DNA of 64,000 bases from Siniperca chuatsi (Eukaryota; Chordata; Actinopteri; Centrarchiformes; Sinipercidae): the NCBI RefSeq assembly GCF_020085105.1, contig NC_058045.1, forward strand, positions 3,060,333-3,124,332. Reading direction: 5' to 3'. The notes beneath the pieces were generated by a model. That model was not told where the DNA came from. It saw only the letters and a program-made list of their open reading frames with translations, and searched no databases. Below are positions 19,952 to 32,800 of this stretch, in pieces. The number at the start of each line of letters is the position of its first letter. The first letter of the stretch is position 1. A program made the translations under genes and the position numbers.

Positions 19952-20527
19952 TTACATTGTGTTCCAGTCCTTGAAAGGTTTGTGCTTACACAACTGTATT
20001 TGAAGACTTCTTGCCAAGTTTGAGGCTGACAGATCAAAGACATGCCATTCAAGTGCAGCAGCCTGCATCTGCAGCAGAGGAAATGCGCCAAAGATGCTTT
20101 CCAAAATATGATCCATGAAAAGGACGATACAGTGCTCTCTATGTGGCAAGTTTTTGAACTTTAGGAAAAAAGGATTTGTAAGGATTTGTACATTGTGTCC
20201 ATGAGCTTCCTGAGGCCTCCATGACTCAATTAACATAAGATAAGACAAATGAGTCCATTCCGAACAAGATTTAAAGGGTATCTGAAATGTGGTATTAATG
20301 TGGTACTTCCTTTGGGTAATGATACTTAATGTAAATCTTATAGAAAAGGTGGATTGACGATGATCCTCTTCAATGCTCCCTTTCAATGCTACTCCTTTTT
20401 CATCCTTGCAGTCGACGATGTAAAGAAATAGACTGTGGTTATTTTCGGGTATAGTACTAACTACAACAAAATTAATATCAGCTTTTAAATGGACTTCTTT
20501 GTTGGACTGGTGACCTCCTCCAATCAT
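19952..20527 (-). other. Unassigned 191-codon open reading frame
   Basis: Starts ATG ATT GGA GGA GGT on the - strand and runs without a stop to TAA. It is the longest frame between the rergl-like gene and lmo1 that is not low-complexity. I recognise no domain, signal peptide or repeated motif. There is no confirmed splice partner on either side. Codon use is unremarkable. It may be a chance frame, a decayed transposase fragment, a processed pseudogene or an exon of an unknown gene. I do not assign a function. Confidence 0.2.
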
Positions 20528-20914
20528 GTCATCTTACCTCTCAGGTTTTTTGGCAGCCAAACAGCTCAAGTTTATCTTCTCAGTTAATACACTTGGGTAA
20601 ACTTTACATTAGCACATGTTCATGCTGTTGAGCTGCCTACTATGAAACCCCATCTAGCCAGAGATTGAGGTTAACTGTAAAGCCACAACAGGTGTTAATA
20701 AGGTAGATAATGATCACAGTAAAGCAGCAGTAAAACAGACAAGCAACCATAATGTTCACTGTGTTTACAACAGATGTCTATGCTCTTTTGTCTTGCAAGA
20801 CTACCATTGCTCGGACAAGCCCTTAAAGGCATATTGCTATGTTTAATACTGAAGTACATAAATAAAACTTGACTTCCCAAAACTGAAAGCCATAACCCAG
20901 CTGGTTATACACAT

Positions 20915-22140
20915 ACAACATGCCCTTAAGCATAAAAACAATACACCAGCAGCAGTAGCGTAAGCCAGTAGCCAGTAGCATCCTTCTGCCTCACACAGTT
21001 TTTTTTAGGTAGGCAGGGAGACTTCTGAGTGCAATGCTTTCTTTGTCAGGAGGGCCCTGTTCACACTCACACAGTTACACACATTCACACCTGGAAGCTG
21101 CCCAGTACAACCACAATCTGATCTGATGGCCACCGAGCAGCTCCACTGGAGCAGTTGGAGACTAAAGGTGTCAGTATGTTCGAAATGACTGTCGTCTGAC
21201 CACTTCTGAAGGCAAAAGCATTTATAGCTCAAATGGCCACACTCAAGCAGGGTGAAAAGCCGGCCGTCATAGAGAGGAAGAGAGAGAGAGAGAGATAATC
21301 ATTCAAATTGGGATTTCTGCACAGGCTTTCAGACAGTCTCTCCTCGAAGGATTTCATAGTGTTGCACTTGGTTGTACACAGAAAAAGTGACATAGTTTAA
21401 AATGAACAAATATATTATTAAGGGGGGACACTTTAGTTGAAGCATGCTGACACCTTAAGGGCCTCAGTGGTGGTAATGATTTATGCCTCGTTCATGTGTT
21501 ATCGGAGTTACCATAATTACCAGCTTGCGATTTATAAATCATCTTCACCTCAGCATCCAAGTCATAATTATAGCTGTGGGACAGTTTGCATGGAAATGCC
21601 TGAAAAAAAATTAACAAACATGGGCACATCACACCTCACGTCAGTCTGTCTTTCGTTCAGCATAATTTAATGGATATAGTTATATTGTCAATGCATATGC
21701 AGTATTTTTAACCCTAATATGACCAGCTCTGCAGTCATACAACCATCTTGAGTTGTCTGATGACACGAACACCGTCCCATATGACATGATCGCATTATCC
21801 GTGCAGGGATCAAACTAGTTACCTTCAAGTCAGAAGCCTCTACTGCAACATTTTAGGTGACCAACCCACATACACACATTTCCACATGTTGAACTGGAAA
21901 CTGCCCAATACAACCACAAAGAAGCTCCACTGGTTCATATGAGTATCACATGCCTTGCTCAAAGGTACCATAGCACATGTAAACACTTGGCTTTCTTCCC
22001 CAGAATTTCCCAGCCTGTCGAGGGATCAGAACAAATAATCTGCTCCCCAGTGGTCAAACCTCTTGGGAGTTCAGCTGCAGCTCTATCACAATCAGCCAAG
22101 CTTTCCTGGTGAAGCACTTTGCTTGTGAAGCTAATAAGAA
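20915..22140. repeat. Two related copies of a dispersed repeat (CACACCTGGAAGCTGCCCA type)
   Basis: The segments at about 21055-21150 and about 21860-21990 share GGAAxCTGCCCAxTACAACCACA, then AGCTCCACTGG, and the second continues GCCTTGCTCAAAGGTACCATAGCAC. I know this sequence style as a widespread teleost repeat. The copies are about 800 bp apart in the same orientation, and neither is complete. Confidence 0.55.
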
Positions 22141-22623
22141 AATGTTCAAGTGTTTTGTTCCTCTGTGTTTTGCTCCTCTTCCCGTTCGTCCTGATGGGGT
22201 TATGAGACCTTGTTTATCTCCTTTTAGATGGATCCATTTGGTGCCATTTTGTTTAGAATAAAAAACATTTTCAATACAATAAATTATTTGTGATATTTTA
22301 CAGTAATTTGTTTTGGTCAAGGTTTCTTTGATTTGATTCTCATCAACCTTTGCAGACAACACATTTTATATCAGTGCTGCATTATGTGATGCTTGCTTCC
22401 TGTCAATTTACTGACTTTACTGAGAATTTGAGCTGGACACTTCATTTTTAACCTTGGAAACAGCACTTCACAAAACAATCTCAACTCAGGGTCTACCTCG
22501 CTTAATCTTGAGTTTTTGACCACCACATGGTTCTCATCAGCAGATTGAGTTTGCTCAGTTGTCATGGAACAAAACGACAGCCATGCTAGCAGCTCTGTGA
22601 GGCTGTATTTAGGCACAGTGGTG

Positions 22624-22850
22624 CTTTGAGCTAAATGCTATGTCAGCATGCTAACATGCTCACAATGACAAAACTACTTAATGTTAAGCAGGTAAAATGC
22701 TTACCAAAGTCAGTACAATTCGTCCTCTGGGCACCATGAATGTTTCCTGGTAATCCGTCCAGTAGTAGTTGAGATATTTCAGTCTGAACCAAAGCGACAG
22801 ATGACACACAGACTGACATTGCCATCCATAGAGCCATGCCGCTAGCATGG
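22624..22850 (-). repeat. Dispersed repeat 'AGATATTTCAGTCTGxACC', copy 1
   Basis: On this strand it reads GCTAACATGCTCACAATGAC, then GTTGAGATATTTCAGTCTGAAC and AGACTGACATTGCCATCCATAG. The reverse complement matches copies at 31604-32110 and 60865-61195 (CTCAACAACTATTGGATTGA type). Open frames inside it are a property of the repeat. Confidence 0.7.
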
Positions 22851-23329
22851 CTTAAAATATAAAAATCAGTAGAAAATCCAGAAAATAATTAATAGAAATT
22901 TTACAAACTTTAGTCTCACATCCATGTGATATTTTTAATTTTTACTCCTTTTTAGCCAGGATTAAGATATGTTTGACACCCTAAATATTGCATTTGGAAA
23001 AGAAAAAATCAAATTAAGGCATGTGTTGGAGAATGATGGAAATGTAAACTGAATATAGGTGGTGGAAAATGGGTTCTATGTCTAAATAATGCTGGTTTTG
23101 TCCGTCGAGTCTGACAAGAAGCAGCAGGCTGTGGTTTCATATGCAAAACCCTGTGGCCTTGCTGCCACATATTGCAGCAGTTTTCTTGTATTCCCACCTC
23201 TAAATTCAGCTGTTACTGTATGAAACAGGCTCCCAGTGACCCGGCCTCTCATGGCATTATATCTGACAAACAGCCCTTCCATAAAACATAGCCTAAATTT
23301 GTCTTAGCCATTTTCACACTGAGGACATG

Positions 23330-23870
23330 AGGGCAAAGGCGAGCCAGCAGCAGATGGTCAAAAAGGCTTCCTATTTTCACAGACTGCTAATTAGAGCCCT
23401 CACCACAGCTCACCTTTAATGTCAGCCACAGACTGCTTTTAGCGCAATTAGCCTAATGGAGTCCGGGCCTGTGAATAGCCTGTAATGTTTAGTCCGGGCC
23501 AGCCGTTGCAATGAAGTTTATTCATGTCAAAATAAAGGACAAGAGGGGTCTATTGCACCTCGGATCCATTTATCACCGCAGCCTGATGGAGGACGAGACA
23601 GTAACCATGATTACCCAGAGAAACTATTTAATTAGATGCATTAATAATTGAACTAATTAGCTCCCATGTGTCTCGCAAATGAAGAGGGAACCCGGAGCTT
23701 CACTTGCACCTCATCAGCTGATTAATTAGTCTGTTGATCGTTAGCTGTCTTGACGGCCTATATGCAATCAGATGAGAGGGTGGATAATGAGGGAATTGTG
23801 GTCGATGTGCTGGTTAATTAGTGTGACCTGATCCAGGGGCCATGTTAGAACAGTTGTTTATGCCACAGCT
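23330..23870. promoter_or_regulatory. Candidate conserved noncoding/enhancer block upstream of lmo1
   Basis: A non-repetitive 540-bp block with a high density of homeodomain-type sites: CTAATTAG at about 23387, CAATTAG at about 23446, TTTAATTAG at about 23626, AACTAATTAG at about 23650, GATTAATTAG at about 23721 and GGTTAATTAG at about 23813. It lacks the simple-sequence decay of its neighbours and lies about 3 kb 5' of the lmo1 first exon. It has no coding frame. The role is inferred from motif clustering only. Confidence 0.45.
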
Positions 23871-24164
23871 TCTAATGAGGAGGATTTAGGGCTGGATGAT
23901 CTATCTGTAAGCAGGCTACAGTGTTGTTTATGGACTGGGGTGAGTTCTGGCCTTGGAAACCCCATTGAAAATCACTATAATGTTCCAATAATCTATCTAC
24001 AGAGACTAATAATGCCTCTATGGTGCTCAATATTAACTTTAAATAATGACCTTACCATACTTTGTGGTAATTTGATTCCTAAATCCTTAATGCAGAGACT
24101 GACAGTAGGTCTGGGACTCAACATTGAGTTCCAAGGCTATTTATATTTCATCTATGGTATAATA

Positions 24165-25500
24165 CTACAAGGACTTGGTAGTCTGTGGCAGGTCTAGTAG
24201 TAAGTATATAACTTTATAGCTATTTTTTAGCTGGTTTTATCTGCAGTATTCCTGTAATATTCAGGCCTGCTGGATCTGCCATTAAAGCTTTATAGTGGTT
24301 TTATCTTACAATATTCCCACAAAGACCTGTAGTATAATTGGTCTACTAGTATAGTTTATAATGACCTATAACTGCTATGTAGTGTATTCAAAATATGTCC
24401 TATAATCCTATAGTATTACTATACTATTCAAGAACTTGTAGTATGGTATTAAATATTACTATGGTATTCCTTCAAGGACCTGTAGTATGATACATAGGTA
24501 TACTGAGTTTATAATGACTTATAACTGCTTTACAGTATGGCATCTCTTAATATCATGCGTATATGATTCCTACAAGGACCTTCAGTCTGTGGCAGTTCTA
24601 TTAGTGAGTTTGTAGTTACTTTATAGAGAAAAAATGTAAATTCCTGTACTTATATAATATTCATGGACTTAAAAACACAAAAATTAATTATGTTATGTCA
24701 TACTGCTATAATATTCTTATAGTCTTCATACAAGGACCTGAAGGTATCATGACCTACAGCTGCTTTATGTTTTTGTTTTTGTTTTTTTTTTTTTGGGGTG
24801 TACTATAATATCACTATAAGTTTCCTACTTGCAGTCTGCAGTTGGTCTACTATTGAGCTTATGGTTACTTTATTGCTACTTTATAGTGTTTTTATCTCCT
24901 GTATTCCTATTATATGCATGGACATAGCTTAGCAGATATAGCCTCAGTCTAGTTTTAGGCAAGTTAATTTATAGTGACCTGTACTGTAGCTGCTTTATAA
25001 TATTATTATCTGCTATAATTCTATAACATTATAATATTCCTGCAAGGGCTTGCAGTCTGCATTAGATCTATCATTGAGTTTAAAGTGACTTTAGAGTCAC
25101 TTTATAGTGTTTTCGTCTCCTGTATTGCCACAGTATTCGAGGACATCATAATGGTACTTTAGATGTTACCTATAATATTCCAATAATTATGCTAGAATAT
25201 TCCTACAGGGACCTGTAGTAACATCACTAGTAACTTTAACTGCCTCTTGGTGTTTTTATCTCCTATACTATCATATAATATTCCTAGTCTGTGGTCTTGA
25301 GTTTATAGAGAATTAATATCTCACACAGTCTTTTAATCACATGCATTGCTGAAACATTCCTATAGGATTCAAGGATTAGGAAAGAAACCTGTAGTTGCTT
25401 TTTAGTGTTTTTATCTTATATTCCAATAATATTCCTATAATTATCTTATAATATTCCTTCAAGGACCTATGGTAGAGTTTAGTGATCTTTATGGTATCCT
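24165..25500. repeat. Degenerate tandem repeat, about 9-10 units, upstream of lmo1
   Basis: The phrase ATTCCTxCAAGGACCTGTAGT recurs in varied form near 24167, 24320, 24470, 24570, 24730, 24825, 25042, 25200 and 25450. It alternates with TTTATAGTGACCTATAACTGC and CTTTATAGTGTTTTTATCTCCTGTA-like phrases. Unit length varies from about 60 to 220 bp, mostly 100-150. The copies are heavily diverged, so the array is old. No coding frame crosses it. Confidence 0.7.
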
Positions 25501-25527
25501 GTAATACTGTATATTCTTACCCTCATC

Positions 25528-26003
25528 CAGTGGTAGAAGAAGTAGGCTACTCAGATCTTTTACTTAAGTAAATGTAGCAATATCACTGTAGAAATACTAT
25601 GATACAAGTAAGTGTTTTACTTAAATAAAAGTACAATAAAAGTAGTGCCAGTGGTGTATTAGTGTATACATCACTTCAATGTTGCAGCTGGTAAATGTGG
25701 GTCTTATTGTTTACTTTATATACCGCTGGTTAGCTTGTGAATTTCAAAGAGGGATCAATAAAGTCTTATCTTTATCCAAAATAATACACAATTTATTAGT
25801 TAATTTGTATTATTAATGTGAATCTGCAAAGTCACTAAAGTTATCAGATAAATGTAGTTGAGTAAAAAGTACAACATTTCCCTCTGAATTGTGAAGTATA
25901 AAGAAACAGAAAATGGAAATACTCAAATAAAGTAGCCTACAAGTACCAGTAGGTCTACAGTACTTGAGTACCGGTAAATGTACTTAGCTACTTTCCACCA
26001 CTG
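25528..26003. repeat. 'AAGTACTTxTTCCACCACTG' dispersed element, second full-length copy
   Basis: Begins CAGTGGTAGAAGAAGTAGGCTAC and ends GCTACTTTCCACCACTG. This is the same inverted-termini family as 12355-12842. It lies 0.8 kb upstream of the lmo1 first exon. Confidence 0.75.
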
Positions 26004-26280
26004 CCCTCATCTAAGCTATTATTACTTTTATTAGTAAGAAAAAATACATAAGTGCACAAATAAGTGCTGAACACACTGAACATATGACACCACGCACGTG
26101 GGCTACACAAACGCACACATACATACCAACGCGCACACGCGCAGAAGGCGCTGCATTGATCACAGGGCGCCCTGGAGATAATTGGTGTCCTTGGAGTTGA
26201 ATAAGCTCATTCTAAAACACCTCAGGCCCGGGCTGTCCTGGTGTGTGACTGTCTATTGAATAATTGATTCAGAGAGGGAA

Positions 26281-26345
26281 GGGGCGGTTACTATCAGATC
26301 TGAGCATAATGACTTTATATAATTAGCACGCAGCGTTGAAAAAAC
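26281..26345 (+). promoter_or_regulatory. Candidate lmo1 core promoter
   Basis: A GC box (GGGGCGG, 26281-26287) lies about 30 bp before an AT-rich TATA-like element (TTTATATAATTA, about 26314-26325). Sequence after it is GA-rich (26377-26421) and leads through a plausible 5' UTR to the first coding exon at 26822. Position and spacing fit a TATA-type promoter, but no transcript evidence is available. Confidence 0.35.
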
Positions 26346-26821
26346 CATTTGACTGTGGGAGTTTTTTTTTTTTTGCAGAGGGAGAGAGAGAGGGGGAGGG
26401 AGAGAGAGAGAGGGAGGGAGGGCTGTGCAGAGGAGCTCATTTGAGGGGGGAACAGCCGCAGCCTGTGCAGATACAGAAATGCTTATGCACTGACATCAGC
26501 TAAGATAAGGCACAGACACTCTTGATTTGAGGACATCTCTCTTGCCGGAAAGGTGATACCCGAGGACGCCGTTTTCATCCATCCACGGGTTATTTTTACG
26601 CATAAGACACATCAGAAAGCGACACTATGGCTGTTTCTCTCGGCTTTCTTCGGGGTTATGAGGAGCGGAGCTGAAGTTTGAGCGACTCCGGGTTGATGCT
26701 GTAATTCATACAGAGTGCCAAAGCCCTTCTGTGTTTATTATCGCTCTTCGGGGTGTTATCGTGCACGCAGGAGAAGAAGCGCATTTCTTCAGTTGTTGGA
26801 TTGTTGTCGGTTTCTAGAAGA

Positions 26822-29800
26822 ATGGTGCTGGACAAGGAGGAGAGTGAGTAGGCTACAGAGGACTAAGATACATTTCTGTTCGCCGTTTGGACTGACATGA
26901 ATGTGCATGTTACCTATAAAATAGGGCAACAGAAAAGGTTTTGAGAATTGTGTGCAACTGTGCAGCAAAACATTAATTAAAATAAAGATTGCAGAAAACA
27001 GATGTTCCCCCAGTTTTCATGTCAAAGTTAGTCTGTGAAATACTTTTATTAAGATTAATGATGGGTTTGACTCTTTGCTACTCCTCCCTAACAGAAAACT
27101 ACTGTTGTTTTCTTATAGGAACATGAAGTCTAGGCATTATGTACCTAATGATGACTTTATAGTGGCCTTAGACATTTTTTCCCCATCATAAAGGCTATTC
27201 TAGGGGATTACATTTGTTGTTAATTTTGCTTTAAGACGACCTAACTGGTTATTTTTTACTGTAGTGACTATAGTGCCTGTGATATTCAACAGTGAATTTA
27301 TAATGACCAAATGTTTCTTCATAGCATTGTATCGCCTGTGATATCGCTACAGAATGTCTCTGTATTATTGATACCTTTGCATTTTTCAATATTCTTATAA
27401 ATTCAGTTGTTAATCATGACGGACTACTTTGCTTTCCACATGTTCCCGAGAGAAATGTAACCCCCTCTGTCTCTGTGCTTGTCTTTGTCACTCTGTTGTT
27501 TCCTGCCAGGTGTGTCTCTCGTGTCCCTCCAGTCCAGAGAGAAGCCGAGGGGCTGCGCCGGCTGCAACGGGAAGATCCGGGACCGCTTCATGCTGCAGGC
27601 ATTGGACAGGTACTGGCATGAGGACTGTCTGAAGTGTGCCTGCTGTGACTGCCGCCTGGGCCGGGTGGGCTCCACCCTCTACACCCGGGCCAACCTCATC
27701 CTCTGCCGCAGGGATTACCTGAGGTAACACTAACCCTTCCTTCTACAGGTGTATCTGGACTGAAAGAGGGAAAAGAAAATGAACGGCATCATGCAGCTTC
27801 AAAACAAATCATCCATAAAAGTACTGTATAAGATTGGAAGAGCTAGCTGACTGTTGATCCACTCAGGATCCAAGTAAAAGGGAATAGTCTGGTAATGTAG
27901 GTTATCAGGGAAACTATGGGAACAGAGATATTAACTTCAATCTGAGAGCCTCCCTTTGAGAACCAAGCAGAAACTGAACAAGGAAAATGTGCAGATTTGT
28001 AATGAGGACAGATGTAGATAGAGTGAGCAATCTTGGTTTGCCATAAAGATTTTGCCCGAGAAATGTACAAATACAATAATGCATGTACCACAACACAAAA
28101 TAACAAAGCAACAGCTCTCAGTTATCTTTCCAAATGTAGATGACTATGTAAACTATCTTGTGTCAACTCAGACCAAAAATGTTGGCGATCGTTGAGGCAA
28201 ATTTAGTAAAGCTTTCAGTCAATAAAACCCAGTGAAGACAGCCAAATTGTACAAAATGCCCAAAACTGTTCACAGCTGTTTTTGCCCTAAACTTATCAAA
28301 ACCTCACAGAAGGTGTGTCATGTTTCTTAAAAATACTACAATGAATACATTTAATCTGATTCCAAGCATGTTTTACCCATGTTTGGATGTGCTACTCGAG
28401 TCTGCTTTGACTCATCATATCCTCACTGAGCATTAAAGTTTTTAGTGGACACATACTTTTCTCCCTTCTACTGTAGGCCTACTTGAAAAGGGTTTATCTT
28501 GTGTTGGGACATGTGGTTGGCTGCTGAATCCATGTATTAAAAAGCAAAAATATGACAAAATATGAACTAGTTTGGACGTGAAGGGCTCAGGAGAGCTGAT
28601 AACAAAAGCAACAGTCAAATGCAAACTTAAACAGCAAGCTGAAACATAACCATTTTTAGTAACAGAATAAGCACAATGCTGGCCTTTTAGTATGTTTCAG
28701 TCTTTGCTTAAGGAACACAGAGTGAAGTCAGAATAGTGGAGCATGTGGGTTATGATTTTACTCAGCTTTCTCTGATGGTTTAACCTTTATAATGAACTTT
28801 CATGCCAATTTTACTTATTTTTCAGACAATAAAGAGTAAAAAGAGTGCTGGAGCCAGCAGCCAGTTAGCTTAGCTTAGCATAAAGACTAAAAACAGAGGG
28901 ACACAGCTAGCCTGTCTATAGGCATTTGCCCTTTTAAGGCGGGTTATGTGCAGGACTATGTCTTGGCCGGTACCAGTAACTTCCTAGAATTTCTGCTGGT
29001 TACCTGGCAAATGCTTAGAGGCAAGAAATAGTCCAGCACATAACCCCCTGTAAAAAATTGAATATCGTTTATATAGTTCGGTTTTTGTACGGATTAAATA
29101 AGCAAGATATTTAATAATTTGATTAGTGAGCATTAGTGGTGCTGGTAGGCGAATTTTGTTTGGATAGAACCAGGGTAGCTGTTTCCTCTGTTTCCAGTCT
29201 TTTATGCTAAGCTAAGATAAGCTAACTGTCTCCTGGCTCCAGCTACATATTTAGTGGTATTGCTTTCTTAACTTTTGGCAAGAAAATGAATAAGCAAATG
29301 TCAAACTATTGCTAAGTACATTACTCCAAGACAAGGAAACACCACACTGAAGTGTCTGTTATGTTTGTACCTACAGTATCTGCCATGTAATAGGGCAGGA
29401 ATTTTATAACACTTAAAACACTTTGAAGCACTTCAAACACTCTTTATAAACCCTTCAGATAAAGATAAATGGTTTTAGATTGTCTAAACAGCTCCTTTAT
29501 AAAATTCTTTGAAGTGAGGTTATACATCACCCGACCTCTAGTGTATATGAATGAATCATTACACAATCATTTAATTTATTTAAAGTATGTTTTAAATACA
29601 CTATATATTTAAACAGTTTTCCACCTTTACAATCTTTTGACCATGAATCCTGATGACACAACTTATATACAAACCTAAACATGGCTCAAATGGTTGTTCT
29701 GAGAGTTATGTGGCCTTCATTTTCGTGCCTGAAATAACGACGTCTGGTGTCGGGTCAGAAGGAGAACTCCTGATATCTCAGCCACATTGCTGAACTCATG

Positions 29801-32800
29801 TGTTAGTCTCATGTACAATCCAGCTGGATTTGGTTGGAGCTAAGTCTCTCATTAGCTGCTCTGCACTTAAGAGACCAAAACCCCTTTTGACAGTTAAATT
29901 GGCTAGATTGCCTCCTGTTTTCCTCATCATTGCGAGGGTGCAGACCAAGAGCCTTTGAAGAGCAGGATTAAAACCATGTGATTTCTTTTAATTGGACCAT
30001 TAGTAGAGAATTAGCATTGAGCTTCGTAGCCTCATTAAGGAGAGGGAAAAAAAACCACCAGGTGCCTGCTCAGGACTCAGGCTCGTTAGATCAGAACATT
30101 TGGTTAATTAGGACTCGCTTTTGTTCCCGTGTTGGTCACTCATTTGATGACGTTTTTCATTTGTCGTCTAAAGCTCTGGGATACGTATGCTTGCCGCTTT
30201 CCTCCCTCCTTCTGCGGATGTTGTTTTTCATAACGGTTCCTCCCAAACCTCCTTTTCTATTTGGCCTCTAATGGAATATGGAAATCAGCAGAGGCTACTT
30301 ATCTTCATGTGTGTCAGGCTCTTAGGGAGCTGTTTGTTCGTTCTTTTAGAGGTGAAAGAGATGTGAAGCAATCTGCGGCTGGTCAGCACTGAGTCACAGA
30401 GTATTTAAAAACAACACAGTTTGTCTCAGGTAGTTTGAGGACATAGTTCAAATGTCACATAAATTGTTAGTTTCAGAAGAGTGTAACTCAAGTTCTTAAC
30501 TATGAAGTCAGTGTAATGTCCTATGATGCAAAAAAACAGCAGCAGCAACAGAGGTTTGTTTAGAATAGATAATTACAAAAAAAGTAGTAATCCTGCATTC
30601 ACACAATGTTGGCAGAATAGGTAAACATTGTTACGAAATTGTTAAAGATTACTAGATCTTTAATTGCAGCTCATACACCAACGAAGCCTAAATTAGCTTT
30701 TTTCATTTTTGGTGAAGGTGACCACGCGCACACACTTTTTAATTAATTAATTTTTTTGTTAAAGTAGCTATTTTTATTCCATCACATCTAGACGGCTGTT
30801 AACGAGTTGAACCAGATATAGATATATAATTAATGAATCGTTAAAAAGTAGTTCCTGAATAACTCTGAATCCAGGACTAAATAATAATAATAATAATAAT
30901 AATGATAAGAAACTTTATTTATAGAGCACTTATAAAAACAAAGTACAAAGTGCTTCACAGAGAGAGAAATAAAATACTACAGTGAATGATAAAATACATA
31001 AAAAACAATAAAATAAACAGACAGCTCAGGTAAGATCAGGATATGTTTTCCGATAAAAATGTGTTTTGAGAAGAGACTTAAAAGAAGACACTGACTCAGA
31101 CAGCCTGATGTCTTCGGGCAAGTTGTTCCAGAGCCTTAGTAGATGTAGTAGTAGTACTTTGAGATACTGTGTTATGAAACTGTATGTGAGGATTAGTTCC
31201 TAGATATCTGTAAAACTACATACAAATCAGTATGAAGGTCCACTCTACTTGTGGGGACACACAAATAGTAAATAGAGGAAAATCAAAAATCAATGAGTAG
31301 TTATTGGTTTTGTGCTGCTCAGTTGCTGATTCATATTTAGAAACAGTTGATCAGGAAGTGGACAGTATGTAGATTCACAGATTTAGTTGTCTGTCAACAC
31401 TGTCAATCATTACAAACTTGTTAACATACAGCAGTAATGTATGTATCATTATTTACTGTATATAGTCCATTTTGTCTCTACTATTAGTCAGTTAGTTCCT
31501 GATTTGTCACTTGTTCCTTGATAACGATTCAAAATGTTGTGTTCTGTATTGTAAGGTAATACCAATAACCTGTCAAGGTTATGTAGCTAACTCCTTTATC
31601 ATGTGAACGGCATGGCTCTATGGATGACAATGTTGGTCGGTCTGTTGGTTGCTCCACCACTTTGGTCCAGACTGAAATATCTCAACAACTATTGGATTGA
31701 TATCCATGAAACTTTGGACAGACATTCATGGTCCCCAGAGAAGATGAATCCTACTGACTTTGGTGACCCTCTGACTTTTCCTTATGGTTTCGAGTGAAAT
31801 GTCTCTACAACTATTGGAGGGATTGCCATGAAATTTGGTTCAGACATTTATGTTCCCCTCAGGATGAATTGTAATAACTTTGGTGAACTTTTCCTCTAGT
31901 GCTCAGCCCTCAGGTCAAACTTTCAGCACTTATCTTTATGACCAAATACCTGCAGAACTGATGACATCCCCATCAGCCTCAGCTGTACTATGTGTTTAGT
32001 GCTAATTAGCAAATGTTAGCATGCTAACACGCTAATCTAAGATGTCGAACATGGAAAACATACCTGCTAAATTAGTTAGCATTGTCATTGTGAACATGTG
32101 AGCATGGCTGTAGACTCAAATTCAAAGGGGCTTTATTGGCATGGGAAACAGATGTTTACGTTGTCAAAGCAAGTGTGAAATAAAACAACAACATCAACAA
32201 AGAATGTACATAAACAGAAGAACTGGTCTTGTTAATTAGCTAACATTAGCCAGTGTTAATACTGGATTTTACTTACATTTAACTGCCAACGATGGTCTCT
32301 TTGCAGTTATTTTGGCTCTAGAGTGTTGACACTATTCGAGTTACAACACTATTGCTATGTGGGAGATATCACAGTTAGAAATTTCTAATATCTCCTTCTC
32401 AGAATTACAACTAGGAGGCTGATGTGATTGTTTCTTCCCACTTGGCTGCTCGTAATTACGATCCTTAAGATATGATGGAAGCGCTGCACTAAGTGCATGT
32501 GCAACATTTGTGACAGTGACTCAGACGCAAGGTCCTGTTGAACTACTTTTTAGGCTTGTTCTCCCTTTTTTTCAGTGTTTTGTTCCTCTTCATTTCTTGG
32601 CTGAAATGTATCTAAATGCGTCCAGACTACAGGTCTGCTTGTTGCCCTCTTTCCCTCTGCAGGCTCTTTGGGGTGACGGGGAACTGTGCAGCCTGCAGTA
32701 AGCTGATCCCTGCCTTTGAGATGGTGATGAGAGCCAGAGACAATGTCTACCATTTAGACTGCTTCGCCTGTCAGCTCTGCCGTCAGAGGTAAGATTAGGG

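Larger units (their letters stand above)
27724..32662. other. lmo1 intron 2 (4.9 kb) with repeats and a possible enhancer
   Basis: The largest lmo1 intron. It holds an inverted-repeat element (28846-29255), a candidate conserved block (29690-30330), a dispersed repeat (30880-31145), and a long copy of the 'ACTATTGGATTGA' repeat (31604-32110). No other exon is seen. Confidence 0.6.

Noticed and set aside
31603-31797. 64-codon frame starting MNGMALWMTM
   Set aside because: It lies inside a dispersed repeat found three times in the window; similar frames appear in the other copies.
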